From Clostridium disporicum (lineage in GTDB: Bacteria > Bacillota > Clostridia > Clostridiales > Clostridiaceae): 24,111 nucleotides of DNA. The position numbers were made by a program, and so were the translations under genes. The stretch is taken from positions 1 through 24,111 of the forward strand of contig NZ_CYZX01000030.1 of the NCBI RefSeq assembly GCF_001405015.1, written 5' to 3'. Shown in pieces: positions 14,776 to 21,614 of this stretch (its first letter is position 1; each line of letters starts with the position of its first letter). Below the pieces are notes generated by a model. The model ran no database searches. It was given only the letters and a program-made list of their open reading frames with translations, and was not told where the DNA came from.

Positions 14776-15994
14776 TAAACTTTCAGCATATAAAACTTAT
14801 TTATTATTTTCAGCTATTACAGCAATGTGTTTTTCGTTAGTAGCTACAGTTATGATAGTGTATCACATTGAAATAGTTCATTTAAATCCACTTCAGCTTA
14901 TACTTGTTGGAACTACTTTGGAATTAGCATGCTTTATATTTGAAATTCCTACAGGTATAGTTGCAGATGTGTATAGTCGTAAACTATCTATTGTTATTGG
15001 GGGAGTTTTAACAGGAGTGGGATTTATTTTAGAAGGTTCTATTTCTAGTTTTGTTTTCGTACTTGTAGCACAGATTGTATGGGGATTAGGGTCTACTTTT
15101 ATCAGTGGCTCGCTTGAAGCTTGGATTGCGGAAGAAGAGAAGAATAAAGATTTAGATGAAATTTATATAAAGGGAGCACAAGCAGGGCAGATAGGAGCAT
15201 TTATTGGAATAGTACTAAGCACTGTAATAGCTAATTTCTCTGTAAGGCTTCCTATTATAGTTAGTGGAGTTTTATTTATAATTCTTGCATTATTTTTATG
15301 GTTATATATGCCAGAAAATAATTTTAAACCATCTGCTCCTGGGGATTTAAATACATTCAAAAAGATGGTATATACATTTAAATCTGGTCTTAAATTTGTA
15401 AAAAGTAAATCTATAATTATGATTTTACTTGCAGTAACTTTATTTTATGGATTATCAAGTGAAGGTTATGATAGACTTTCTAATGCGCATTTTTTACAAG
15501 ATACTACACTTCCTAAACTTGGAAACCTTAGTTCAGTGACTTGGTTTGGAATTTTTGGAATTTTAGGAATGATATTGAGCTTCATAGTAATGCATTTTAT
15601 GGCAAAGAATCTTAAGAATGAGGATAATAGGAAAAATGGAAAACTATTATTATGCATAAATATACTTTATATATCGTCTATGTTGATATTTGCTCTTACA
15701 AGAAACTTTAGTTTAATGTTAATAGCTTATTTGGCAACAAATACCTTTAGAATTATAAATGAACCTATATTCAGTGCGTGGTTAAATGGGCATATAGATG
15801 ATAATTCTAGAGCTACTGTGCTTTCTATAAATGGACAAATGAATTCCTTAGGTCAAATTTTAGGTGGACCGATTATAGGAATCATAGCTACAAATATTTC
15901 AGTAAGTATTGGTATAGTATGTACTTCATTATTAGTAGCACCAGTATTAGTGTTATATATTATTTCTATGATAATGGATAAAAAAATATCATGA
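14768..15994 (+). CDS. Major facilitator superfamily transporter, probable drug efflux
   Basis: A 408-residue membrane protein with about 12 hydrophobic segments. The N-terminal half has the MFS motif A-type loop between helices 2 and 3 (EIPTGIVADVYSRKLSIVIG), then a TM4-TM5 region GSLEAWIAEEEKNKDLDE, and a central cytoplasmic loop near residues 195-215. The C-terminal half has a similar layout (NGHIDDNSRATVLSINGQMNS). The plan and length fit small-molecule exporters of the drug:H+ antiporter group. The substrate cannot be told; it is not one of the Mef or Tet(K/L) types I could recall. Start ATG 14768 follows AGGATGGTGAT. A leader with small ORFs suggests it is inducible, perhaps by a ribosome-targeting drug. 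It is intact and appears to be a single-gene transcription unit. Confidence 0.85.
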   Translation: MVNKLSAYKTYLLFSAITAMCFSLVATVMIVYHIEIVHLNPLQLILVGTTLELACFIFEIPTGIVADVYSRKLSIVIGGVLTGVGFILEGSISSFVFVLVAQIVWGLGSTFISGSLEAWIAEEEKNKDLDEIYIKGAQAGQIGAFIGIVLSTVIANFSVRLPIIVSGVLFIILALFLWLYMPENNFKPSAPGDLNTFKKMVYTFKSGLKFVKSKSIIMILLAVTLFYGLSSEGYDRLSNAHFLQDTTLPKLGNLSSVTWFGIFGILGMILSFIVMHFMAKNLKNEDNRKNGKLLLCINILYISSMLIFALTRNFSLMLIAYLATNTFRIINEPIFSAWLNGHIDDNSRATVLSINGQMNSLGQILGGPIIGIIATNISVSIGIVCTSLLVAPVLVLYIISMIMDKKIS

Positions 15995-16156
15995 ATATAA
16001 GGGATTAAAAATGAAGATAATTTGATTGAACAATACAAGAAGGTTCGTAAATTTTTTGTAGAAATCTTCAAAAACACTTTTAAATTACAATATTAGAATT
16101 AGGTTAATTACTGTATTAAAAGATAAATTAAATATATATTATTAACTTAGAAAAAC

Positions 16157-16197
16157 AAACTTTTACTTGTATTTATGTATACAAGTAAAAGTTTTTT
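16157..16197 (+). terminator. Intrinsic terminator downstream of the MFS gene
   Basis: A perfect 15-bp stem, AAACTTTTACTTGTA (16157-16171) with TACAAGTAAAAGTTT (16180-16194), an 8-base loop, and TTTTTT at 16192-16197. It is 160 bases after the transporter stop and 27 bases before the next gene, so it could equally act as an attenuator for that gene. Nothing coding is seen at 15995-16156. Confidence 0.8.
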
Positions 16198-16223
16198 ACT
16201 TTCTTAGAAGGGAGAAATTTATA

Positions 16224-16553
16224 ATGAAAAAGGTTTATTTAAAAAATCAATTAAAAGGATATCCTATAGAAGTAATCAGTAATGTTTTAGACGTCATTAA
16301 TGTATTAGGTGAAAATTATGGAGCTAATAGAGATATAGAGAAAGATTTAGGAGGATATATAGTTATAGCAGAAAATATCGTTGTTATCGAAATGTTAAAG
16401 AAAGATAAGTTACAAGGTTTAATACCAGAATATACTGATATTATTGAATGTAGTGAAGGAGTTAATTGGACTTCTTCACTATTTTTGCTTTCTAGCGATT
16501 TTGCAATAGTAGTAGTAACAACAGAAGAACTTTCTAAGTTCCTACTAGAATAA
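16224..16553 (+). CDS. Unrecognised 109-residue protein
   Basis: ATG 16224 follows AAGGGAGAAA at good spacing. The longer frame from 16167 runs through the terminator hairpin and is rejected. The product is acidic and looks alpha/beta, with a run of hydrophobic strands: YPIEVISNVLDVINVLG, GGYIVIAENIVVIEMLKK and SSDFAIVVVTTEELSKFLLE. No motif is recognised and there is no signal peptide. The next gene follows after 20 bases, with a strong RBS, so the two are likely one operon. Confidence 0.6.
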   Translation: MKKVYLKNQLKGYPIEVISNVLDVINVLGENYGANRDIEKDLGGYIVIAENIVVIEMLKKDKLQGLIPEYTDIIECSEGVNWTSSLFLLSSDFAIVVVTTEELSKFLLE

Positions 16554-16573
16554 GATAAGGAGGTTGAATTAAT

Positions 16574-16885
16574 GTGAGTAAGAAGAATATAAAAGAAGAG
16601 AACATTATCAAGGAAACTAAGTACTGTAAGATAATAAACCAAGGAAAGGTTGGAGAAGGAGAATACACATACTCAATAGAGAAAATCTACATCAAAGAAC
16701 TAAAGAGAGACGAAGTAAGGTTCTGTGTCTACAAGGCAACTAGAAGAGGTGATGAAACATATATTCCAAGAAGTCTCGATGTAACGGAGCTAGAACTAAT
16801 AGAGCTAATAAAAGAGTCAATAAGAGAGAAAGTATTTTCAGAAGAATTCATTGAAATGTTAAAACAAGAAATAAATAAAAGCTAA
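16574..16885 (+). CDS. Unrecognised 103-residue protein
   Basis: The start is GTG 16574, ten bases after AAGGAGG (16557-16563); the ATG at 16572 is followed at once by TGA in its frame and cannot serve. The product is strongly charged, with an N-terminal Lys/Glu-rich part and a central beta-like region (GKVGEGEYTYSIEKIYIKEL, EVRFCVYKATRRGDETYIPR). It ends in a helix (TELELIELIKESIREKVFSE). The beta-then-helix layout with Arg-rich loop could bind nucleic acid, but this is a guess. A strong terminator follows at once. Confidence 0.6.
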   Translation: MSKKNIKEENIIKETKYCKIINQGKVGEGEYTYSIEKIYIKELKRDEVRFCVYKATRRGDETYIPRSLDVTELELIELIKESIREKVFSEEFIEMLKQEINKS

Positions 16886-16924
16886 AAGTCTTAATTGCTA
16901 TAAGGATAGTGATTAAGACTTTTT
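16884..16924 (+). terminator. Intrinsic terminator after the 103-residue gene
   Basis: AAAAGTCTTAAT (16884-16895) pairs perfectly with ATTAAGACTTTT (16911-16922). The inner part CTAT/ATAG also pairs, joined through two G-U wobbles, making a nearly continuous hairpin. TTTTT follows. It overlaps the last bases of the stop codon region. Confidence 0.88.
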
Positions 16925-16959
16925 ACATTTAAATAAAATTATAGAAAGAGGGATTATAA

Positions 16960-17586
16960 ATGTTTAATAAAGATAATGTATTCATTACAGTTAATGAAGA
17001 AGTTTCTTCAATAATTCAGCAATATATAATAAGAGAAATTAAGAAGGTATTAGATAAATACAAGAGTATAACAACAGAAGAAATAAGTAGTATAGAAAAA
17101 TTAATAAATAGCATAAGCAATGAAGAGTTAAAGGAGGAATTCCTAAATGATTGGAGTATGTCAGTAAAGATAGCAAAAGAAATTGGAGAAAATGAAGTTG
17201 ATGACAGGGTAATTTCTATGTATCAAAATCTAAAAAGTAATGGATTAGAAGAATTATCAATAGGTCATGTTATTAATTGGTATAACGAGTTAGATGAACA
17301 AGGTTATGTAATGATTGATGATTATAGCATAATTTATAAAAGTTCAGCTAATCTAAAAGATGTTGCAAGAAGGTTATTAGATGAACTACTTGATGATGCG
17401 ATTTATGTTAATTCCTTAATAGATAAGGACTCACTAGTTGAATATTGGATAGAGCAAACAAGTAAAGAAGATGTAATAGATGACTTAATTAGAGGAAGTA
17501 ATATTGAAGAACTATTAGGACTTGCTCCAGAAACCATATATGAAGATGAATATAATAAATATTTATATTCTGAAATAGATTGTTAA
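16960..17586 (+). CDS. Unrecognised 208-residue protein with a DUF960-like N-terminus
   Basis: ATG 16960 follows AAAGAGGGA (16946-16954). The opening MFNKDNVFITVNEEVSSIIQ resembles the start of the DUF960 protein encoded next door (MFKKDNRYVTREVNEEVDIR), after which the two diverge. The rest is very acidic and helical: a 30-100 region rich in E/K/S, then HVINWYNELDEQGYVMIDDY, then VARRLLDELLDDAIYVNSLI and a tail with several D/E. This profile (long, acidic, no catalytic motif) would fit a DNA-mimic or scaffold role, but no such family is recognised. It is a single-gene unit with a terminator on either side. Confidence 0.6.
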   Translation: MFNKDNVFITVNEEVSSIIQQYIIREIKKVLDKYKSITTEEISSIEKLINSISNEELKEEFLNDWSMSVKIAKEIGENEVDDRVISMYQNLKSNGLEELSIGHVINWYNELDEQGYVMIDDYSIIYKSSANLKDVARRLLDELLDDAIYVNSLIDKDSLVEYWIEQTSKEDVIDDLIRGSNIEELLGLAPETIYEDEYNKYLYSEIDC

Positions 17587-17602
17587 GAGGTTATATCTTA
17601 GT

Positions 17603-17630
17603 TAATAAGGTATAGCCTTATTACTTTTTA
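17603..17630 (+). terminator. Intrinsic terminator after the 208-residue gene
   Basis: TAATAAGG (17603-17610) pairs with CCTTATTA (17616-17623) around a 5-base loop, followed by CTTTTTAG. Begins 16 bases after the stop. Confidence 0.8.
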
Positions 17631-17669
17631 GATAAAGATGAAAAACTAATAATAAGGAGAGAACTAAAG

Positions 17670-17981
17670 ATGTTCAAGAAAGACAATAGATATGTAACAA
17701 GAGAGGTAAATGAAGAAGTAGATATAAGGTTGCAACTAATAATGTGGAGTATGATTGATAAGCTAAAAGATGAAGAAAATGTTGAACTAGATTACTTACA
17801 GGTTTTCAGGATAAGAAAAGAAGGAAAGAATATTGTAATAAGTCAGAGTCAAGAAGTTCCTGAATATTCATGCACATATGAAATAGAGCTAGAAGATATT
17901 CAGATAGATGATGAGATTAAGTTATATGTAATAGATAACGGAGTTGAAGGAAGTATTATATTATTTCCTTGGGAATATTAA
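17670..17981 (+). CDS. DUF960 family protein
   Basis: A 103-residue protein with RBS AAGGAGAG (17653-17660). It matches my recollection of the DUF960 family from end to end: MFKKDNRYVTREVNEEVDIR at the start, LQLIMWSMIDKLKDEE, ELDYLQVFRI, SQSQEVPEYSCTYEI, then KLYVIDNGVEGSIILFPWEY at the end. Length also fits. DUF960 proteins are small, cytoplasmic, widespread on Firmicutes conjugative elements, plasmids and prophages, and of unknown function. Its neighbour at 16960 shares the N-terminal signature. A 27-residue ORF follows after 19 bases and probably shares its transcript. Confidence 0.8.
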   Translation: MFKKDNRYVTREVNEEVDIRLQLIMWSMIDKLKDEENVELDYLQVFRIRKEGKNIVISQSQEVPEYSCTYEIELEDIQIDDEIKLYVIDNGVEGSIILFPWEY

Positions 17982-18000
17982 TGATAATGAGGAGAAAGTC

Positions 18001-18084
18001 ATGGATATAGTAACAGTAATAAAGGTGCTTGGAACAGTATTAACAGTTGTGGCAACTTCAATAGAAGCAACAACTAAGAAGTAG
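18001..18084 (+). CDS. 27-residue hydrophobic peptide
   Basis: ATG 18001 follows GAGGAGAAA (17988-17996), and TAG is at 18082-18084. The peptide starts MDIVTVIKVLGTVLTVV and ends in a basic TTKK tail, so residues 3-22 could form a single membrane-spanning or amphipathic helix. Size, hydrophobic core and Lys end are like type I toxins and other membrane-active micropeptides. A very stable hairpin follows within 13 bases. No antisense RNA could be identified by eye. It is translated by inference from its RBS and position after the DUF960 gene. Confidence 0.55.
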   Translation: MDIVTVIKVLGTVLTVVATSIEATTKK

Positions 18085-18096
18085 TATGAAATAAGG

Positions 18097-18139
18097 TATC
18101 ATCACAATTAATAAGAATAATAAATTAATTGTGATGATA
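18097..18139 (+). terminator. Long perfect hairpin after the micropeptide ORF
   Basis: A 16-bp perfect stem, TATCATCACAATTAAT (18097-18112) with ATTAATTGTGATGATA (18124-18139), 11-base loop. The T tract is poor immediately after (a run of eight T is 20 bases further on, 18158-18165), so it may act as an mRNA 3'-end stabiliser as well as terminator. Confidence 0.55.
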
Positions 18140-18184
18140 TTATAACAATAAGCTAATTTTTTTTATAACAATAATAAACTACTA

Positions 18185-18236
18185 GAAAATATCGTTGTAA
18201 TAGTAGTGTCGATGTAACGATAGTGATGATATTTTC
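18185..18236. repeat. Inverted repeat with two alternative pairings
   Basis: GAAAATATC (18185-18193) can pair with GATATTTTC (18228-18236). Alternatively ATATCGTT near 18189-18196 can pair with AACGATA near 18216-18222. No T run follows. A hairpin with the same GAAAATAT...ATATTTTC outer stem type occurs at 23456-23501, before the serine recombinase. Confidence 0.45.
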
Positions 18237-18363
18237 AGTGAGAATAAGATTGAGGAGAAAGAATAGAAGAAGTCCAAGTAAAGATGTAATTTATCTTGAA
18301 CGTAGGGTAAATAGAAAAACTGTAACTACAATCAATCTAAGTATATCTAAAAAGCAACGATAG
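18226..18363 (+). CDS. Possible 45-residue basic protein
   Basis: The frame from ATG 18226 to TAG 18361-18363 encodes a very basic peptide with RRKNRRSPSKDVIYLERRVN, then TVTTINLSISKKQR. A helix-strand profile with Arg clusters could bind nucleic acid. There is no convincing RBS, and the start overlaps an inverted repeat, so it may be chance or a decayed gene. Another short open frame (18360-18440) overlaps its end in the -1 frame, which would fit a frameshifted gene. Confidence 0.2.
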   Translation: MIFSVRIRLRRKNRRSPSKDVIYLERRVNRKTVTTINLSISKKQR

Positions 18364-18611
18364 CACAGCAGAAAGCAGAGATTTTAGAAAATGTGAAGAA
18401 ATGTAGCCATAGGAATAAAAAAACTGCGAAGAGAGGATAAATTGAATGTTTTCTAAATAAGATGGTAAACAATAAAGAAAAATCAGTAAATAATAGCTTC
18501 ATAACTATACAAACTAGGATAACAAGGCATGAAAGACTATGAGATGTTGAAGTAATAGGAAATCCTAGGCTCAATAATTCCACTTGAAATCAAGGATAAG
18601 TCATAACATAT

Positions 18612-18628
18612 AATATGTACAGGAAAAA
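18612..18628 (+). repeat. 17-bp repeat, copy 2
   Basis: Identical to 14146-14162 (AATATGTACAGGAAAAA), same orientation. Here it is preceded by ACATATAATATGT, a near-palindrome overlapping its start. Confidence 0.5.
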
Positions 18629-18683
18629 TCTAAATTCACTCAAAAATAAAAAGAATTGAAATGATAAAACATAAAAATAATGA

Positions 18684-18750
18684 AACTTGGAACTAGGGAA
18701 TAGGAACTAAGGACTTGGGACTTGGAAAGAGTAACGGGGGGATAGGGGGG
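18684..18750 (+). repeat. Short tandem-like ACTNGG units and paired G6 tracts
   Basis: From 18684 the sequence is a chain of variants of AACTAGG and ACTTGG separated by one to a few bases, ending at about 18726. GGGGGGATAGGGGGG at 18736-18750 follows. In a region otherwise nearly devoid of G runs this is exceptional. At least four G3 tracts within about 60 bases could form a G-quadruplex on the plus strand. Confidence 0.6.
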
Positions 18751-19375
18751 CTAAAGCCTTATAATAAAAATAAGAATTGAAATAGATTAATAAAAATCTA
18801 TTTCAATAAAAAATAAAAATAAAATAAATAATAAAGAATGATAAGAGTAAATATAATAAATAAAAATGATAGAAAGAAGTATATAATAATAAGATTACAA
18901 TGAGAAGATAATTAAGAATATAACAAGTTAAATATAATTGATTAAGAAATTTCAATAATATAAAGTAACAATTAAAGATTATAACAATTAAAGCTAATGA
19001 TAATAAAGAAGATATAAAGTAATAAGAAATATATACAATAAGATGAAGAAAATCTAATCAATATATAATGATACAATTAAGATAATATAATAACAAAAGA
19101 AGTTGATGAAGAAGATATAATAACTATACCAATTGACATAAATAGAATTAAGAAAGTCTAACAAATTACAATAGATAATAAAATCATAACAATAGACTAA
19201 GATAAAAAATGTGATGTACCAATAAAGAGAGATACATCAGAAAGTAACAATAACATACTATAAAACAAAGATTCCAGGAAGCGAGAATAAATAATAGCAC
19301 TCAATATAAAAACAACAAAAAAAGGGATAAATAAACCGTTTTAAATTATACAATCAAATATATATTATAAATATG

Positions 19376-19419
19376 AAAAAGAGTTAATGTTTCTAATGAA
19401 GGAAGCATTAACTCTTTTT
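19376..19419 (+). terminator. Perfect 14-bp hairpin with T tail
   Basis: AAAAAGAGTTAATG (19376-19389) pairs perfectly with CATTAACTCTTTTT (19406-19419) around a 16-base loop. The symmetry gives a T run on both strands, so it can terminate in both directions. It marks the end of the gene-free stretch, implying that the stretch is transcribed from somewhere upstream. Confidence 0.8.
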
Positions 19420-19501
19420 AGATTAGCCAAGTGATTTTTTCTTGTAAAATCCATTGGCTTTTCAATCTTATGAAAACTTTTTAATGGAGGTAATATTTAA
19501 T

Positions 19502-19801
19502 GTGAAAGAAAAGGAGTTGATGGAACAAGAAAACATGAGTAAAAAGAGTGAGAATTACAGAGGTATCTATAAAGATATGGTTGAGGTTCTAGGACATGAT
19601 ATAACTCTAAAAGTATATGAAAGTTATAAAGGTCAACAGATAACATTTCCAATGAGGTTATATTCAGATAAATAAGTAATAGATTATCTAAATAAATATT
19701 ACAATGGAAGGAACTTAAAACAGATATCAAGAAACTTAGGATACACTTGCAATTGGCTACAAAAAGTAATAAAGAAAAATGAAATTAAAAAGAACTATTG
19801 A
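19502..19801 (+). pseudogene. Mor-like transcription activator interrupted by an in-frame stop
   Basis: The start is GTG 19502 with TGGAGGT (19485-19491). The first part encodes ENYRGIYKDMVEVLG, then HDITLKVYESYKGQQITFP, the dimerisation half of Mor/C-type activators. TAA at 19673-19675 follows RLYSDK. The same frame, without a shift, then continues VIDYLNKYYNGRNLKQISRN, LGYTCNWLQKVIKK to TGA 19799-19801, which is the helix-turn-helix half. So one premature stop separates dimerisation and DNA-binding parts. Mor-family proteins activate late or conjugation genes in phages and mobile elements. As written it gives a 57-residue fragment without DNA binding; read-through or a sequencing error would restore about 99 residues. 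The next gene starts 14 bases later. Confidence 0.65.
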
Positions 19802-19815
19802 GAGGAGAATAAAAA

Positions 19816-20283
19816 ATGTCATTTTTTGTATGGAAAACATCTATTCAATGTAAATTGAATGATATAAAAACAGATATTGTAGGAAGTCATAGAGAAAGAG
19901 AAACCAATAGATATATTCGTAAAACAAAGCAAGAAGCTAATCCAAGTATAGTTACTACAAAAGAGCGCTTAGAATATTATTTAAAGAAAAAATATAATTT
20001 AATATATATAGAGGGAGAACTATATCATGAAATGGAGCAGAAGGATTATAAAAAAATATTAAATAGTTTTGGAAAGACAATGTCTAAGATAGGAAAAAAT
20101 ACAGCATTAGTAAGTGGAGTAGTTACAGCTGGAATGAGTTCTTTTACAATACCACTTGCGTTAAGTTCAATGTTTCTTGGTGTAATATCTAAAAGTGATT
20201 TAGATAATTATGAATATATAATTGATAAAAATGAGAAACGTATAATATTAAAACATAAAGGTTATAATCCAAAAGGAGATTAA
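19816..20283 (+). CDS. Unrecognised 155-residue protein with one hydrophobic segment
   Basis: ATG 19816 follows AGAGGAGAA (19801-19809). The N-terminal 95 residues are charged, with SHRERETNRYIRKTKQEANP and an E/K/Y-rich helix. Residues about 100-128 are hydrophobic with small residues (LVSGVVTAGMSSFTIPLALS), probably one or two short membrane segments. The C-terminal 27 residues are charged (DNYEYIIDKNEKRIILKHKG). No family is recognised. A membrane-anchored accessory protein of the element is possible. It may share a transcript with the broken Mor-like gene and is followed by two tandem terminators. Confidence 0.55.
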   Translation: MSFFVWKTSIQCKLNDIKTDIVGSHRERETNRYIRKTKQEANPSIVTTKERLEYYLKKKYNLIYIEGELYHEMEQKDYKKILNSFGKTMSKIGKNTALVSGVVTAGMSSFTIPLALSSMFLGVISKSDLDNYEYIIDKNEKRIILKHKGYNPKGD

Positions 20284-20313
20284 AATTATGAAGAATACAA
20301 ATTAAATAAAATT

Positions 20314-20358
20314 TCACTAAATATTTATTAGATTTTTAATAAGTATTTAGTGATTTTT
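20314..20358 (+). terminator. First of two tandem terminators
   Basis: TCACTAAATA (20314-20323) pairs with TATTTAGTGA (20344-20353), with further inner pairing TTATTA/TTAATA, and TTTTT follows at 20354-20358. About 30 bases after the 155-residue gene. Confidence 0.8.
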
Positions 20359-20365
20359 AGGAGAG

Positions 20366-20405
20366 TAGATAAATTTGTTTTTACACAAATTTATCTATTT
20401 TTTTT
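20366..20405 (+). terminator. Second of two tandem terminators
   Basis: TAGATAAATTTGT (20366-20378) pairs perfectly with ACAAATTTATCTA (20385-20397) around a 6-base loop; eight T follow (20398-20405). Two strong terminators in a row imply strict insulation of the region downstream. Confidence 0.88.
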
Positions 20406-20840
20406 GTGTGATTAGTTAGTATATTTAGAATATTATACTGTATAAATTTAGAAGAGTTTTGTGGGAAGAAAAAATAATATTAACTTCGATTACAATCAGA
20501 AGTAAAAAAGTGTAAAACAATCGATAACGTTCTTGGAAAGAACGGGTTAGTTCAAAGATTAAATAGTATGATTAAAAAAATAAAAAAAATATTTATTCAA
20601 AATAAATATAAAAATTTGAATAAATATTCAAAATGCAAAAATGTAATTAAAAGTAAAAGTGAGATAAAGCAAGTAAAATCAATACTTTAGCAGTGATTGC
20701 TATCGAGTTAAGGAGTTCCTGGAGTGAAAAGAGGATAAAGTTTTTTAAGGTAGGAAATGTAGGCATCGATGGCAAATCATAAGGGAAAATTCAAATGAAT
20801 TATAATACTGAAATTTCCAGTAAAATGGAATTTTAGCGAT
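20406..20840. other. Gene-free region with several inverted repeats
   Basis: No gene with an RBS is seen. Structures visible: GTTCTT/AAGAAC at about 20528-20542; AATATTTATTC/GAATAAATATT, an 11-bp perfect pair, at about 20589-20629; GCAAATC (about 20773-20779) with GATTTGC (20838-20844), enclosing AAATTTCCA/TGGAATTTT at about 20812-20835. The last ends exactly at the -35 of the promoter at 20841. The region could hold an untranslated RNA or operators for that promoter. Confidence 0.4.
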
Positions 20841-20868
20841 TTGCACAATATCTAAAAGTTGTTATAAT
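20841..20868 (+). promoter_or_regulatory. Promoter for the 20993 gene cluster
   Basis: TTGCAC (20841-20846), a 16-base spacer, TATAAT (20863-20868). A good sigma-A type match; it gives a leader of about 115 bases. The -35 lies in the right arm of the GCAAATC/GATTTGC inverted repeat, so a bound protein or, on the DNA, a cruciform could affect it. Confidence 0.6.
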
Positions 20869-20992
20869 AAATTTGTAAGTTAATAAAATGCAAATGCATA
20901 AATATGAATATAGACTATATTTATAATAAAAAGAAAAGCAACTGTATAAAAATGCAAAAAGAAAAGAAAACGATTACAAAGGAGACGATTAT

Positions 20993-21556
20993 ATGGCTAT
21001 TTTAACAAAAGATGGTAAAGCAGTAGATTTATCAAGAGGACTACAACTAGGAGAGATAAAAGACTTTAAGTCTAGAGGACTCAAGAAAACTAAAAAAGGA
21101 GATATTTTTGAATGTGGAAACTTAGAAATTCTTTTAAAGAATGGAGTATCTCTAAGTCAATATATTATGGTATCACCATATAATAAGTATCTCTTTTATA
21201 AGTTTGTTAAAGCGGTAGGATTAGAGCATAAGATAGATGAGTATGTAGATTTCCCCTTTTGTGAAATGTTTGATAAGGAGATTGTAGTAGAACTTGATTA
21301 TGAGTCAGTTAGAGGTGGGAGATACTTAAATGTAATAAATGTATATAGTTTAGAAGAAGCAGAGGAGTTCATACAGTACCAAAAAGCAAGAGATGAGTTA
21401 AAGAGAAGAAATGGGATGTTAGGTATGAATTTTATAGAAATGGTGAAAGAGAGAAGAGCAGAGATAGCAAGTAACTTTAATAATACACAAGAGGTAGAAG
21501 TAAATGAAAATGAAGTTACATTTGGTAATGAATATGAGGAATTTATCGGAATTTAA
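20993..21556 (+). CDS. Unrecognised 187-residue protein, possibly OB-fold DNA-binding
   Basis: ATG 20993 follows AAAGGAGACG (20976-20985). The N-terminus is basic (DFKSRGLKKTKKGDIFECGN). The middle reads ILLKNGVSLSQYIMVSPYNK, LFYKFVKAVGLEHKIDEYVD and KEIVVELDYESVRGGRYLNV. This alternation, with 'FVKAVG' then 'GKxxxVELxYE..GGRYLNV', recalls phage and plasmid single-strand DNA-binding proteins of the OB-fold/DUF669-like type. The C-terminal 60 residues are acidic (NENEVTFGNEYEEFIGI), as is common in SSB tails. The assignment is inference from pattern only. It has its own strong promoter and RBS, suggesting an abundant product, and heads a group of unknown genes. Confidence 0.5.
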   Translation: MAILTKDGKAVDLSRGLQLGEIKDFKSRGLKKTKKGDIFECGNLEILLKNGVSLSQYIMVSPYNKYLFYKFVKAVGLEHKIDEYVDFPFCEMFDKEIVVELDYESVRGGRYLNVINVYSLEEAEEFIQYQKARDELKRRNGMLGMNFIEMVKERRAEIASNFNNTQEVEVNENEVTFGNEYEEFIGI

Positions 21557-21563
21557 CATTTAT

Positions 21564-21593
21564 AAGGTGGCTTAGATTTTACTAAGTCATCTT
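21564..21593 (+). terminator. Hairpin between the 20993 and 21615 genes
   Basis: AAGGTGGCTTAG (21564-21575) pairs with CTAAGTCATCTT (21582-21593) using two G-U pairs on the plus strand; the tail is AATTTAAAA, so it is a weak terminator or an RNA processing and stability element within an operon. Confidence 0.55.
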
Positions 21594-21614
21594 AATTTAA
21601 AAGGAGGAATAGAA

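Larger units (their letters stand above)
18364..19375. other. Gene-free, A/purine-rich 1-kb stretch with a G-tract cluster
   Basis: No convincing gene is seen on either strand; TAA codons are frequent in all three plus frames. The plus strand is strikingly rich in A and G and poor in C and T runs. It holds a copy of the 17-bp repeat (18612-18628), an array of ACTTGG/ACTAGG-like units (18684-18725), two GGGGGG tracts (18736-18741 and 18745-18750), and an inverted repeat GAAATAGAT/ATCTATTTC near 18778-18803. A short stretch (about 19099-19159) reads KEVDEEDIITIPIDINRIKK in one frame and may be a gene remnant. Confidence 0.5.

Noticed and set aside
18347..18583. Hydrophobic 78-residue minus-strand open frame
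   Set aside because: Antisense to purine-rich DNA gives Leu/Phe/Ile-rich translation by composition alone; no RBS and no supporting context.
20528..20570. Possible tRNA T-arm (ggttagttcaaa) near a GTTCTT/AAGAAC stem
   Set aside because: No acceptor stem, D-arm or anticodon arm can be fitted around it.
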